DNA from: Frigididesulfovibrio sp031553235
Lineage (GTDB): Bacteria; Desulfobacterota; Desulfovibrionia; Desulfovibrionales; Desulfovibrionaceae
Reading direction: 5' to 3'
Length of the DNA stretch: 56,611 nucleotides
NCBI GenBank assembly: GCA_031553235.1
Contig: JAVBLS010000045.1
Location: forward strand, 1 to 56,611
In this document: piece by piece, positions 26,901 through 33,794 of the stretch
Numbering within the stretch: position 1 is the stretch's first letter
Layout: the number at the start of each line of letters is the position of its first letter
Notes under the pieces: model-generated
Told to the model about the DNA's origin: nothing
What the model saw: only the letters and a program-made list of their open reading frames with translations
Database searches by the model: none
Translations under genes and position numbers: made by a program

Positions 26901-28396
26901 ATTATCCGGGAGATTCGGCCCTCGGAATCCCATTCCACGGCATGCCCACGGGTGAAATACCAGACCCAGCCCCCACCCTTTGCTTTGGCCCGCCATTCAC
27001 TACTGAAACTGGTAATCTTGCCTTCCAGGTAGTCGTTGCGCATCTTGCAGTGTCGCTCAAGATCCTCGGGGTGTATCAGGGCCAGCAGGCCCCCGTGGGT
27101 ACGAGGACTTTCGTTTTCCTCATACCCCAGGACGGAGAGAAACGAGGCGCTGTAATACGTGGCCTCGCCGTCTACCATCCAGTCCCACAGGTCGATGCCC
27201 AGTTCGTCGATGATCAGTTCAAGCTGGAGCTTGCTGCGGGTCAGCTCGTCCTGGATGTTTTTCAGGGCGGTGATGTCCTGCACGCCGCCCATGAAGCGGC
27301 TGAAGCGGTGATCCGGCCCTTTGATCAGGCGTCCATAATCTTGCAGGTGGACCACGGTGCCGTCTCGGCGCACCACCCGGTAGCGGGCTTCGTAGAAGGG
27401 GGACAGGCCGCTGATGTGGGCGGTGACGGCCGACATGATCGCAGGCTTGTCTTCCGGGTGGACGTATTTCTCCCAAAAAGCGGGCGAGCCGTGGATTTCG
27501 TCCGGTGATACCCCGTAGAGGTCGGCCCAGCGCCGGTTGTAGACCATGGTATCCATCTCGGCGTCATAGTCCCAGGTACCCAGGCGGGCCGCATCGATCA
27601 GAGTGTCCAGCCGCACCCGCTCCAGGCGCAGGGCTTCTTCGGTTTTACGGTATTCGGTGAGATCCGAAAACTGGCAGACCAGGCACCTGCCCCCGGCAAA
27701 GGGGGCGGAGCCGGCCAGACATCGATACCAGCCGATGGAGCCGTCGGCCCTTTCCAGGCGCCGTTCCAGCATGCCCGTGCCTGCCTGCAGCACTTCGGCG
27801 ACGAACTCGCTGTAGAGTTCCTCATTGCCCGAAAACAGCATTTCGATGCCGCTCAGTCTTCCGGCAAAGCGGAAGGTGCGGGAAAACAGTTCATTGTAGT
27901 GCAGAAGCCTGCCCTGTGGATCCAGTACCAGATACAGGCATGGCAGGCCGTTGAGCACGGCCGCTTCCAACTCGGAATCATCGGGAGCCGGTTGGCCGTG
28001 GGAGGGGCGGTCCAGGCTGCGGCATACGCCGGCTATGTGCAGAACCTCGGGGGAAGTGCCTCGTTCCACGTCGCAGACGGCCTGGTGGCGGGCCCAGTGC
28101 CCGTCGTTGGCCAACAGGCGGAAGCCGAGGTGCAGGGAACCGGGAGACTTGCGAAGCTTGTCGATGGCCTCAAGAAGCAAGGGGATGTCGTCGGGGTGCA
28201 CGGAGGAATTCAAAAATTCCGCCCACTCCCACGGCGTCGGGCTTTTTGCGTCCCCGCCGCCGCCAATGTACAGCGTACCTTCGGTCTGGGTCAGAGTCAG
28301 GGCGAAGGGTAGAAAGCCGGCGGCGCCGAGTCGGCGCAAGAGGGAGCCTTCGGAAAGATTGGCTCGGCCGTCCGGCGACTTGAAGAAGGAGGCCAT
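23939..28396 (-). CDS. hybrid sensor histidine kinase with about seven PAS domains, receiver and HPt
   Basis: A soluble 1485-residue signalling protein; no membrane segment is visible, so it should sense a cytoplasmic signal. About seven PAS-like units fill residues ~30-960, for example LIDAARLGTWDYDAEMDTMV, ILESIPTPIIVTDNAGCCTY and VVESSPVCFIIVTDEIV. The kinase core follows: FLANMSHEIRTPMNAILGM (phosphorylated His), then LIGNAVKFTHTG, DTGIGMDADQIEKLF and GGTGLGLAISRRL. The receiver has VFMDIQMPRLDG (Asp). The C-terminal HPt domain has AAHTLKGGAANLGA (His). The start MASFFKSPDG is preceded by AAAGGGGCG; an ATG nine codons earlier is possible. No DNA-binding output is fused, so phosphate must pass to another protein. 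Confidence 0.93.
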   Translation of the reverse strand: MASFFKSPDGRANLSEGSLLRRLGAAGFLPFALTLTQTEGTLYIGGGGDAKSPTPWEWAEFLNSSVHPDDIPLLLEAIDKLRKSPGSLHLGFRLLANDGHWARHQAVCDVERGTSPEVLHIAGVCRSLDRPSHGQPAPDDSELEAAVLNGLPCLYLVLDPQGRLLHYNELFSRTFRFAGRLSGIEMLFSGNEELYSEFVAEVLQAGTGMLERRLERADGSIGWYRCLAGSAPFAGGRCLVCQFSDLTEYRKTEEALRLERVRLDTLIDAARLGTWDYDAEMDTMVYNRRWADLYGVSPDEIHGSPAFWEKYVHPEDKPAIMSAVTAHISGLSPFYEARYRVVRRDGTVVHLQDYGRLIKGPDHRFSRFMGGVQDITALKNIQDELTRSKLQLELIIDELGIDLWDWMVDGEATYYSASFLSVLGYEENESPRTHGGLLALIHPEDLERHCKMRNDYLEGKITSFSSEWRAKAKGGGWVWYFTRGHAVEWDSEGRISRIIGGNFNIQAVKEQSRKEREALETIARQKNALEQIMAVRTRLLEGVHSRLNALLAQGFPSAGFDIFPTEGEALGNGAFELNLNEAFDTITGIMWWFRCILESIPTPIIVTDNAGCCTYMNPAGLESVGAKDPSEVLGKACDQWPDNTCGISPEQRGWNRNTLQPFEFYHPRLQRAFRVTNSFLYDPAGTRSGAIEIMQDITETQAANERVRMMLDAMPQACSFWDENLNTLDCNKAALALFELPDKETYLSNFYSFSPVFQPDGTPSREAAEKHLRLAFEHGEEIFHWEHISYSGKRLPTKITLRRVQTPGGNMVVGYTEDLRVIQAKEAELDQERRLLRDVVESSPVCFIIVTDEIVRFATPHALLFLGMSLGDRMADYVVDPAEHARLVADVRDKGTVNWRPITVRAADGMPRDMLVNAFAADYYGEPCLMSWLQDVTEMRHKERELSLARDQAEESARAKSTFLANMSHEIRTPMNAILGMTRLVLDTSLPKGRRDNLEKVEQSARSLLRIINEILDFSKIEAGKMEMECLEFDPRRELEGVLGMSEPAAAEKGLLLQLHVDAGLPAVVSGDALRINQILTNLIGNAVKFTHTGSVDVLFTLGKTEKKTAELIYTVRDTGIGMDADQIEKLFSAFTQADSSTTRRYGGTGLGLAISRRLAELMGGSLTCTSPPGRGSEFIFRVSLPVVRKRPSRKSVQPAVRSDPASLVAHLKGSRVLLAEDNEINRIIARNMLRRLGFVVDEAADGVEAVNMVRKNTYAAVFMDIQMPRLDGFAATAAIRRLRGQKNLPIVAMTAHAMVGDKEKSLAAGMSAHITKPLDEEELGRTAAQLLPAPASTDATPAARPRGRKDCPAPPAATGGELDTEAGLRRIGGKSELYLQLLRRLAAESPGKVADILANISEGKKEKAILAAHTLKGGAANLGAERLRAAAEAMEKALRLDDTIAAQRAPAELGRAVEAFCRAVEAFAQGQRANGQQSRQKGKE

Positions 28397-28758
28397 GATG
28401 CACGCCCCTTTAGCTCCCGGCATTGGTCTGCGGAGAGCGGCTGAACCGGGCCCGAAAGCCCGGCGGCTGGAGAGGCCGGTCGGGAGAACGGCTCACGCGC
28501 GTCCGGCCTGTGCCGGCTGCCTCCGTCGGCTGAAGCACCCTTTTTCCGGCGCTGCCGGCAGTGCTTGGGACCGCCCTGCGGCCGATTTGTAATCCAATAT
28601 ACAAATCACCGGCAATGTTCAACCTGCGCGGGGCCCCGCTAAGCAAGGCTTATGGCCGGCGGAAAACCGTGACGGCCCGAGCGGCCCGGAATACCGGGCC
28701 GCTCGGGCCGTCGTCGATTGTTCAGGTGCGGCTTATAATATTTTGCGCGCGTTCAGCT
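28397..28758. other. intergenic region upstream of the hybrid kinase
   Basis: No gene is seen. On the minus strand TTGAAC and TATATT (28596-28622, 15-base spacing) could be a weak promoter for the kinase. It would leave a leader of nearly 200 bases that can fold (AAGCAC pairing with GTGCTT around a GCCGGC/GCCGG stem, about 28534-28567). The ZraP-like gene's hairpin lies at 28671-28712. Confidence 0.4.
28671..28712 (-). terminator. 19-bp perfect hairpin downstream of the ZraP-like gene
   Basis: GACGGCCCGAGCGGCCCGG (28671-28689) is the exact reverse complement of 28694-28712, with a four-base loop. It lies 46 bases past the ZraP-like stop. The tail has few Ts on either strand, so it may act as a transcript-end stabiliser or a Rho-assisted terminator. 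Confidence 0.65.
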
Positions 28759-29253
28759 TTATTGCCCGTCGTGGTGGGTGCCGTCGCTGTTGTCCATTGA
28801 ACCGTCATGCGGGCCACCGTGGCCGCCCATCATGCCGTGGCCGCCCATCATGCCGCCGCAACCGTCCATGCCGTGCATCATCCCGGCGCAGGGCATGTCG
28901 ATGCCGGCCTTGGCCAGGGCTTCCTGCATGGTTTTACGCTCGGCGCGCATCTTGGCCTTCAGATCTGTGATGTCCTGCACCAGCTTGACGATGTCGTCTT
29001 TGGTCACACCCTGCACGCCCTTAAATGCGCGCAGTTCCATGAACTTGCCTTCCATTTCATCATGCATGGGAGCAATCTTGTCGATGAAGTCACCATAGAT
29101 TTTTTTGAATTGATCCCGTTGCTCGGGGGTAAGCATATTTTGCTGCGATGCGGGGGCCTTTGTGTCTGCCGGTTTGGGCGCCGCAGCATATGCGGCCCCG
29201 GTAAGGGCCAAGACCAGAAGGAAAGCGGGGATAAAAATTTTCACGCGAGACAT
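28759..29253 (-). CDS. ZraP/Spy-like periplasmic metal-binding protein
   Basis: A 164-residue exported protein. Signal peptide MSRVKIFIPAFLLVLALTGA is cut near AAYAA. The middle region is helical and charged (LTPEQRDQFKKIYGDFIDKI, then MKAERKTMQEAL-like sequence), as in CpxP/Spy/ZraP proteins. The C-terminus from about residue 122 is rich in Met, His, Gly and Cys (MPCAGMMHGMDGCGGMMGGH), a likely copper or zinc site. GGAG lies six bases before the ATG. A sigma-54 promoter-like site lies upstream, which parallels zraP of enterobacteria, controlled by ZraSR. The role would be metal buffering or chaperoning in the periplasm. Confidence 0.8.
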   Translation of the reverse strand: MSRVKIFIPAFLLVLALTGAAYAAAPKPADTKAPASQQNMLTPEQRDQFKKIYGDFIDKIAPMHDEMEGKFMELRAFKGVQGVTKDDIVKLVQDITDLKAKMRAERKTMQEALAKAGIDMPCAGMMHGMDGCGGMMGGHGMMGGHGGPHDGSMDNSDGTHHDGQ

Positions 29254-29334
29254 AACGTTCTCCTTGTCGATGGATGCGGACTGCCCGGTATAGGTGCATT
29301 CATTTGCACAAAACAGGCATCACAGTATTTTACT

Positions 29335-29350
29335 TGCGAAAGCCGTGCCG
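29335..29350 (-). promoter_or_regulatory. sigma-54 promoter of the ZraP-like gene
   Basis: On the minus strand CGGCACGGCTTTCGCA fits TGGCACG-N4-TTGCA at 14 of the constrained and free positions. The invariant GG and GC are kept at the exact 10-base spacing. It lies about 80 bases before the ATG at 29253. Confidence 0.6.
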
Positions 29351-29559
29351 GCCCTGCCGACGCCGGCGACGGCTTCGCCCGGAAGCAAAGAACGAGAGAC
29401 CAGCTGCATATTTAGGAGAATTTTGTGCAGTTTTTTGCATATTGCATTGCACATGCTGCGCCGCGGCCGGCCGGCCTCACGCCCCCTTCGATTATAGGGC
29501 TCCTTGCAGGCCTGTGCCGGAGCAACGGCCGACACCGGTGTCGAACCAGGCGAAATACC

Positions 29560-29588
29560 TTGACAGTGAATGTCGGGCGGTCTATAAG
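29560..29588 (+). promoter_or_regulatory. sigma-70 promoter of tRNA-Ser
   Basis: A perfect -35 TTGACA (29560-29565) and -10 TATAAG (29583-29588) are separated by 17 bases. The predicted transcript start is about 25 bases before the tRNA. Confidence 0.85.
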
Positions 29589-29619
29589 ACGCGCTCGCGG
29601 GGCGTAGTGCGTGCCGCAT

Positions 29620-29713
29620 GGAGAGGTGGCCGAGCTGGCCGAAGGCGCTCCCCTGCTAAGGGAGTATACTGGCAAAACCGGTATCCTGGGTTCAAATCCC
29701 AGCCTCTCCGCCA
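29620..29713 (+). tRNA. tRNA-Ser (anticodon GCU)
   Basis: A class II tRNA of 94 bases including the encoded CCA. The acceptor stem GGAGAGG pairs with CCTCTCC, with G as discriminator. The anticodon loop lies in CTCCCCTGCTAAGGGAG, giving GCU (reads AGC/AGU). A long variable arm (TATACTGGCAAAACCGGTA) and the T-arm GGTTCAAATCC are present. tRNA-Ser genes are common integration sites, and an integrase remnant lies 190 bases downstream. Confidence 0.97.
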
Positions 29714-29736
29714 GAATTTAGTTTCAGTATGAATAA

Positions 29737-29785
29737 GAAAGACCGGAAATCCTTATACGGAGAGGATTTTCGGTCTTTCGTTTGT
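29737..29785 (+). terminator. intrinsic terminator after tRNA-Ser
   Basis: GAAAGACCGGAAATCC (29737-29752) pairs with GGATTTTCGGTCTTTC (29764-29779) with one mismatch. A short T-rich tail (TTCGTTTG) follows. Confidence 0.75.
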
Positions 29786-29901
29786 CCGTGAAGGTGAGTA
29801 TAAAACAGTAGAAACCATCTCTTGCCTGGGTGGAATTACGGGTATATTGCTGAAATCAGGTTCGGTGAAAAAGTTACCCAGACAAACGGGAGGTGGGCGC
29901 C

Positions 29902-30261
29902 ATGGCTCTGACCATCAAGGGAATTGAGGCGGCGAAGCCGAAAGCCGACAAAGCCAAGGGCAAGGCCAAGTCGGTGCGCCTTTCGGACGGTGGCGGGCTG
30001 TTTCTGAAAGTCACGGAGAAAAGCAAGCACTGGCGGACGCGCTATTTTTTTGAGGGCAAGGAGCAGATGCTTTTCCTTGGCAAGTTCCCGGTGGTGGGCC
30101 TAAAAGAAGCGGGGGAGAAAAATTCCCTCCTGCGCCGGCGGCTTGACCAGGGCATCAACCCGGCTCTGGAGCGCAAGAAGGAAAAAGCCAGATCAAAAAA
30201 GCCATCCAGGAGGAAAAGCGCTTCTCCACCAGAAACAAAGAAAACCGTCCGGTTACAGTAG
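29902..30261 (+). pseudogene. phage/island integrase N-terminal (arm DNA-binding, DUF4102) remnant
   Basis: The 119-codon frame starts MALTIKGIEAAKPK and continues VRLSDGGGLFLKVTEKSKHWRTRYF and MLFLGKFPVVGLKEA, the N-terminal arm-binding domain of P4-type tyrosine recombinases. After about residue 95 it turns into Lys/Ser-rich sequence and stops inside a terminator hairpin. The core-binding and catalytic domains (R..H-x-x-R..Y) are absent, as no such sequence follows. GGGAGG lies seven bases before the ATG. Its place just after tRNA-Ser, in the usual orientation, marks an old integration. A stand-alone DNA-binding role is possible. Confidence 0.7.
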
Positions 30262-30280
30262 TGTGGCCGGGCGGTTTTGC
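30241..30280 (+). terminator. intrinsic terminator
   Basis: AAAACCGTCCGG (30241-30252) pairs with CCGGGCGGTTTT (30267-30278) with one G-T pair. It overlaps the end of the integrase remnant and stands between it and the convergent fsr gene. Confidence 0.7.
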
Positions 30281-30321
30281 TTTGGCCCAGGGGGAGTTGG
30301 AATAGGCCTTTTTCTCCCCGG

Positions 30322-31542
30322 TCAGCGCGTTCGGGCTTTATCCAGCGGCCGCAGATCCGGCAGAAAGACCGTCAGAAGCCCGATCAACGGCAAAAACGAG
30401 CACACAGAGTAAACGAAATCAATGCCATAGGAGTCGGCCAACTTGCCCAGCACGGCCGCGCCCACGCCGCCCATGCCGAAGGACAGCCCGAAAAACAGGC
30501 CGGCAACGGTTCCCACCCGCCCGGGCAGCAGTTCCTGGGCAAAGACCACGATGGCAGAAAAGGCCGAGGCCAAGATCAGACCGATGACAAAAATCAACAC
30601 ACTGGTCCAGAAAAGGTTCACGTACGGCAAAAGAAGGGTGAAGGGGCTCACGCCCAGAATGGACACCCAGATGACCAGTTTGCGGCCCACGCGGTCGCCC
30701 ACCGGCCCGCCGACGATGGTGCCGAGGGCCACAGCAAAGAGGAACAGGAACAGGTGCAACTGCCCTGATTCGGTGGAAAGTCCGAATTTGTGCTGCAGAT
30801 AAAAAATGAAATAGCTGTTGATGCTGGCCAGATAAAAATATTTAGAAAAAATGAGCAGCAGCAAGACCGCGAGGGTGCGGAACACCACAGATCGCGGGAA
30901 GCCGGAAATCGGAGACTGAGCGCCCGCCCGGACCGTCGGCCGGAGCAGGCGCGTTTTGGACCATGTCCCTATGCGGAACAAAACCGTAATGGCCAGCAAC
31001 GGCACCAGGGCAAACCAGGCCAAGCTGCCTTGCCCATAGGGCATGACCAGGGCCATACCCAAAAGTGGCCCGGCCGAAGAGCCCATGTTGCCCCCGACCT
31101 GAAACAGCGATTGGGCCAAACCATAACTGCCGCCGGAGGCCACGCGCGCAACGCGCGAAGACTCCGGGTGAAACACGGAAGAGCCGGTGCCCACCATGGC
31201 CGCGGCCAGCAGTAGAAAATGATAAGTATTGGCCATGGACATCAGCAACAGGCCGCACAGAGTAAAGCCCATGCCTATGGGCAGCGAGTAGGGCTTGGGA
31301 TGCCTGTCGGTGTAAAGCCCGATAAACGGCTGCAGCAGAGAGGCGGTCGCCTGGTAGGTCAGGGTGATCAGGCCGATCTGTAAGAAATTCAAGGAAAAAT
31401 TGCTCTTGAACAGCGGATAGATGGAAAGGATAAGCGACTGGGTGGTGTCGTTGAGAAAGTGTGAGAGGCTGATGGCTCCCAGCACTTTTATTTGGGGGCG
31501 TTCCGGAATGATCGTCGTTGGTATGGCCTCTGTTGCCTGCAT
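30322..31542 (-). CDS. fsr: MFS exporter, fosmidomycin resistance type
   Basis: A 406-residue inner-membrane proton-driven exporter with 12 predicted helices. It is close to Fsr of E. coli over the first half: LGAISLSHFLND, SLILSIYPLFKSNFSLNFLQ, IGLITLTYQATASLLQP, and VGTGSSVFHPESSRVARVAS followed by GLAQSLFQVGGN. Fsr pumps fosmidomycin, an inhibitor of Dxr. The start MQATEAIPTT at 31542 has AAGGA eight bases upstream; an ATG 14 codons earlier lacks a site. It diverges from the second MFS gene across an AT-rich gap and lies in the tRNA-Ser-linked region. The real substrate here may differ. Confidence 0.88.
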   Translation of the reverse strand: MQATEAIPTTIIPERPQIKVLGAISLSHFLNDTTQSLILSIYPLFKSNFSLNFLQIGLITLTYQATASLLQPFIGLYTDRHPKPYSLPIGMGFTLCGLLLMSMANTYHFLLLAAAMVGTGSSVFHPESSRVARVASGGSYGLAQSLFQVGGNMGSSAGPLLGMALVMPYGQGSLAWFALVPLLAITVLFRIGTWSKTRLLRPTVRAGAQSPISGFPRSVVFRTLAVLLLLIFSKYFYLASINSYFIFYLQHKFGLSTESGQLHLFLFLFAVALGTIVGGPVGDRVGRKLVIWVSILGVSPFTLLLPYVNLFWTSVLIFVIGLILASAFSAIVVFAQELLPGRVGTVAGLFFGLSFGMGGVGAAVLGKLADSYGIDFVYSVCSFLPLIGLLTVFLPDLRPLDKARTR

Positions 31543-32095
31543 AATGGTATCCTTAGCATTGCCGACGATGCTCATCCGGAACATGTGCTTATGCGCATGC
31601 GGTAATTTCGGAATAAGCCGTCATGGAAATTCATTTCGGGCGGAAAGATAGATAGTCCTGCATCAGGGGTCGGTCAAGCTTTTTGCCTGTCCCGCTGCGC
31701 ATCTTGGCAGCAACAATACACGCCGTCCACGAGAATGACGGCACGCTGCAGTCCCACCCGTCAAGCCGTGGTTATGGCTCGCCGCAGTTCGCTTATTTTT
31801 TCCTCCGCGGGTTCGGGGTGGTCAAGGCGGGGAGTGGTGGGTAGCGGGAAAGCGTCACGTTGTTTTTGAATTATGCTTCTCTTGCGTCTGAGTATTATAT
31901 TTATTGTTGCAAAATATATTGTGTTATTGTTCGTATATAGTCATATGACCTAAAGTGGACACTGTTTTTACTGTATAAACTATGATTTTATATATATGTT
32001 AACATATATACTGTAATTTACAATAGTTGTAATTTGTATGTTGCATGGAATGCTTCTTGCTGATTACCAAAAACACTGCAACATCCGGAGTGATT
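31543..32095. other. AT-rich divergent regulatory region
   Basis: 553 bases without a gene between two divergent MFS genes. From about 31860 the sequence becomes far more AT-rich than anything else in the window. It holds GTCATATGAC (31940-31949), the 20-base palindrome at 31991-32010, and TTACAA-TAG-TTGTAA (32018-32032). These look like operator sites for dimeric regulators, but no regulator gene is adjacent. The GC-richer half (31600-31850) shows nothing I can name. Confidence 0.6.
31991..32010. promoter_or_regulatory. 20-base perfect palindrome, candidate operator
   Basis: TATATATGTTAACATATATA is perfectly self-complementary, centred on GTTAAC, 86 bases before the MFS start at 32096. GntR- or LysR-type binding is possible. 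Confidence 0.45.
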
Positions 32096-33328
32096 ATGAA
32101 AGATCATCCTCGATCCGGCTACAGAGCATGGATTGTTTTTTTGCTTTTCTCGGGAACGCTGATCAATGCGATCGATAGAGCCGGTCTCTCCATCGCCGCC
32201 CCCGCAATGATCAAGGATCTTGGATTAAATGCCGCTGAAATGGGCGTTGTGCTTTCATCCTTCTTTTGGCCGTATCTTTTCTGCAACATCTTCGCCGGCG
32301 GACTTGTCGACAGGTTCGGCGCCAAAACGGTCATGGGGTGGGCGGCGCTCATCTGGTCGCTCTTTTCCGCCCTGACCGGCGCGGTGCATACCCGATTGCA
32401 TCTGATTCTGGCCAGAATAGGCGTAGGTGTGGGGGAGTCCGCCAGTTTTCCGGTCAATGCCAAGGTGGTCAACAGCAACTTTCCTTCCGAGCAACGCGGC
32501 ACCGTTACCGGCTGGTATACCGCCGGGCTGCGCTTGGGCTTTACCGTCTGCCCTTTGATCATGGCGTATCTGCAAAGCCTCTGGGGCTGGCGCTCGGCCT
32601 TTTATATCACCGGCGTCTGCAGTCTCGGCTGGGCTGTTCTCTGGTTTTTCACCTACACGGAGCACAAGGATGTCGAGCTCATCCCGGCGGCTCCCCATCC
32701 CGCTGTGCCGTGGAAGGCCCTATTGACCGACCGGGGGCTGTACGGGCTGCTGTTGGCCAAATTTTTTCAAGACTACCTGTTTTACTTCTTTGTCACCTGG
32801 CTGCCCGGTTATCTGGTCATGGCGCATGGTTTTTCTTTGGCCCAGATGGCCACCTACGGTTCACTCATGTGGCTGGCGGGCTTCTGTAGCCAACCCCTGG
32901 TGGGGTGGTTCTCCGACTTTTTGGTGTCGCGCGGTTTCAGTATGACGCAGGCCCGCAAAGGGTGCATCGTCACCATGATGCTCTGCTCTTCGGTGGTGAT
33001 TGCCGTCGGATTCACCAAGAGCTTTACGATCTGCGTCACCTTGCTGGTTCTGGCTGTGGCCTGCGAGTCGGCAGCCACCACCATGCTCTGGACGATTTGC
33101 ACCGAACTGGCTCCCCAACAACAAGCAGGGAGCATCGCCGGCGTCATGAACGCGGCGGGCGCTGTTGCCGGCATACTCGCCCCGAGCATCACAGGACTGC
33201 TTCTCTATGTGACCGGCAATTTCAAAGGCGCGCTTGTCCTGGCAGGGATCATGGTGCTTATGGCCGCAAGTTCGGTGGTTTTTATTATACCGCCGTTGTG
33301 CCCCGTGAGTCTGAACGAGGCCGTGTGA
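32096..33328 (+). CDS. MFS transporter, anion:cation symporter (ACS) family
   Basis: A 410-residue inner-membrane uptake transporter with 12 predicted helices. The ACS pattern is visible: INAIDRAGLSIAAPAMIKDL in helix 1, SSFFWPYLFCNIFAGGLVDRFGAK in helix 2 and loop, RIGVGVGESASFPVNAKVV, and FPSEQRGTVTGWYTAGLRLG. Family members import hexuronates, galactonate, phthalate and other organic anions with protons. The start MKDHPRSGYRAW at 32096 has GGAG six bases upstream. Base composition is less GC-rich than the flanks, in keeping with transfer. A strong terminator follows. The substrate is unknown. Confidence 0.88.
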   Translation: MKDHPRSGYRAWIVFLLFSGTLINAIDRAGLSIAAPAMIKDLGLNAAEMGVVLSSFFWPYLFCNIFAGGLVDRFGAKTVMGWAALIWSLFSALTGAVHTRLHLILARIGVGVGESASFPVNAKVVNSNFPSEQRGTVTGWYTAGLRLGFTVCPLIMAYLQSLWGWRSAFYITGVCSLGWAVLWFFTYTEHKDVELIPAAPHPAVPWKALLTDRGLYGLLLAKFFQDYLFYFFVTWLPGYLVMAHGFSLAQMATYGSLMWLAGFCSQPLVGWFSDFLVSRGFSMTQARKGCIVTMMLCSSVVIAVGFTKSFTICVTLLVLAVACESAATTMLWTICTELAPQQQAGSIAGVMNAAGAVAGILAPSITGLLLYVTGNFKGALVLAGIMVLMAASSVVFIIPPLCPVSLNEAV

Positions 33329-33351
33329 CAACTCGCTTTACATTGGAGTCG

Positions 33352-33400
33352 AAGCCGCCCGACCGCAGCAAAGAGGCCGGGCGGCTTTGTCGTGTTTTTA
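33352..33400 (+). terminator. intrinsic terminator of the ACS transporter
   Basis: AAGCCGCCCG (33352-33361) pairs with CGGGCGGCTT (33378-33387). TTGTCGTGTTTTTA follows. Confidence 0.85.
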
Positions 33401-33420
33401 CGGTTGCAAGAGGTTTGGCG

Positions 33421-33711
33421 TTACGGAAGAGTAACGGAACCGCGTTGTGGACGGGAGGGAAAGCGCAGGCCCGCGTAAAACGCCGAAAATCCGCAGGCGT
33501 AATGCATGATGTACCGAAGGCATACGTAACCCACTATGAGTGTGGCCACGAACATTTCCACCACCGCCATGAAGGCGATCTGGCGGGCGTGCTCGGCCGC
33601 GTCCGGGTAGCGGGCAAGAACCCCGGCGGCTTTGTAAAGAGCGGTCGCGCTCACCGCCATGGGGAAGGTATAGGCGGCGAAAGTCCGCACAAGCCATGGC
33701 GCGGACGGCAT
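33421..33711 (-). pseudogene. C-terminal fragment of a TDT/TehA-like permease
   Basis: An open stretch reading MPSAPWLVRTFAAYTFPMAV, then TALYKAAGV and MAVVEMFVATLIVGYVCLRY, giving two membrane segments. The phrase AAYTFPMAVSATAL resembles the late helix region of tellurite-resistance/dicarboxylate (TDT, SLAC1-like) transporters, which are ~300 residues and ten helices. Only the last ~95 residues remain; upstream lies the terminator of the racemase-family gene, with no further hydrophobic sequence. It is probably a remnant cut by a rearrangement at the right edge of the island. The family call is tentative. Confidence 0.4.
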
Positions 33712-33730
33712 ATTTTTTTTACCCGACGAT

Positions 33731-33760
33731 AAAAAAAGAGACCACCCGCGCGGTCTCTTT
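33731..33760 (-). terminator. intrinsic terminator of the proline racemase-family gene
   Basis: On the minus strand AAAGAGACC pairs with GGTCTCTTT, followed by a run of Ts (TTTTTTTATC). It lies 34 bases past the stop at 33795. Confidence 0.9.
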
Positions 33761-33794
33761 CGGTTGTTCATTTGCAGAAAACGGCAGGCGACTG

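Noticed and set aside
28500..28580. Cobalamin or c-di-GMP riboswitch in the hybrid-kinase leader
   Set aside because: An AAAAAGGG stretch recalls these RNAs, but the B12 box and the GEMM core tetraloop/receptor elements are absent.
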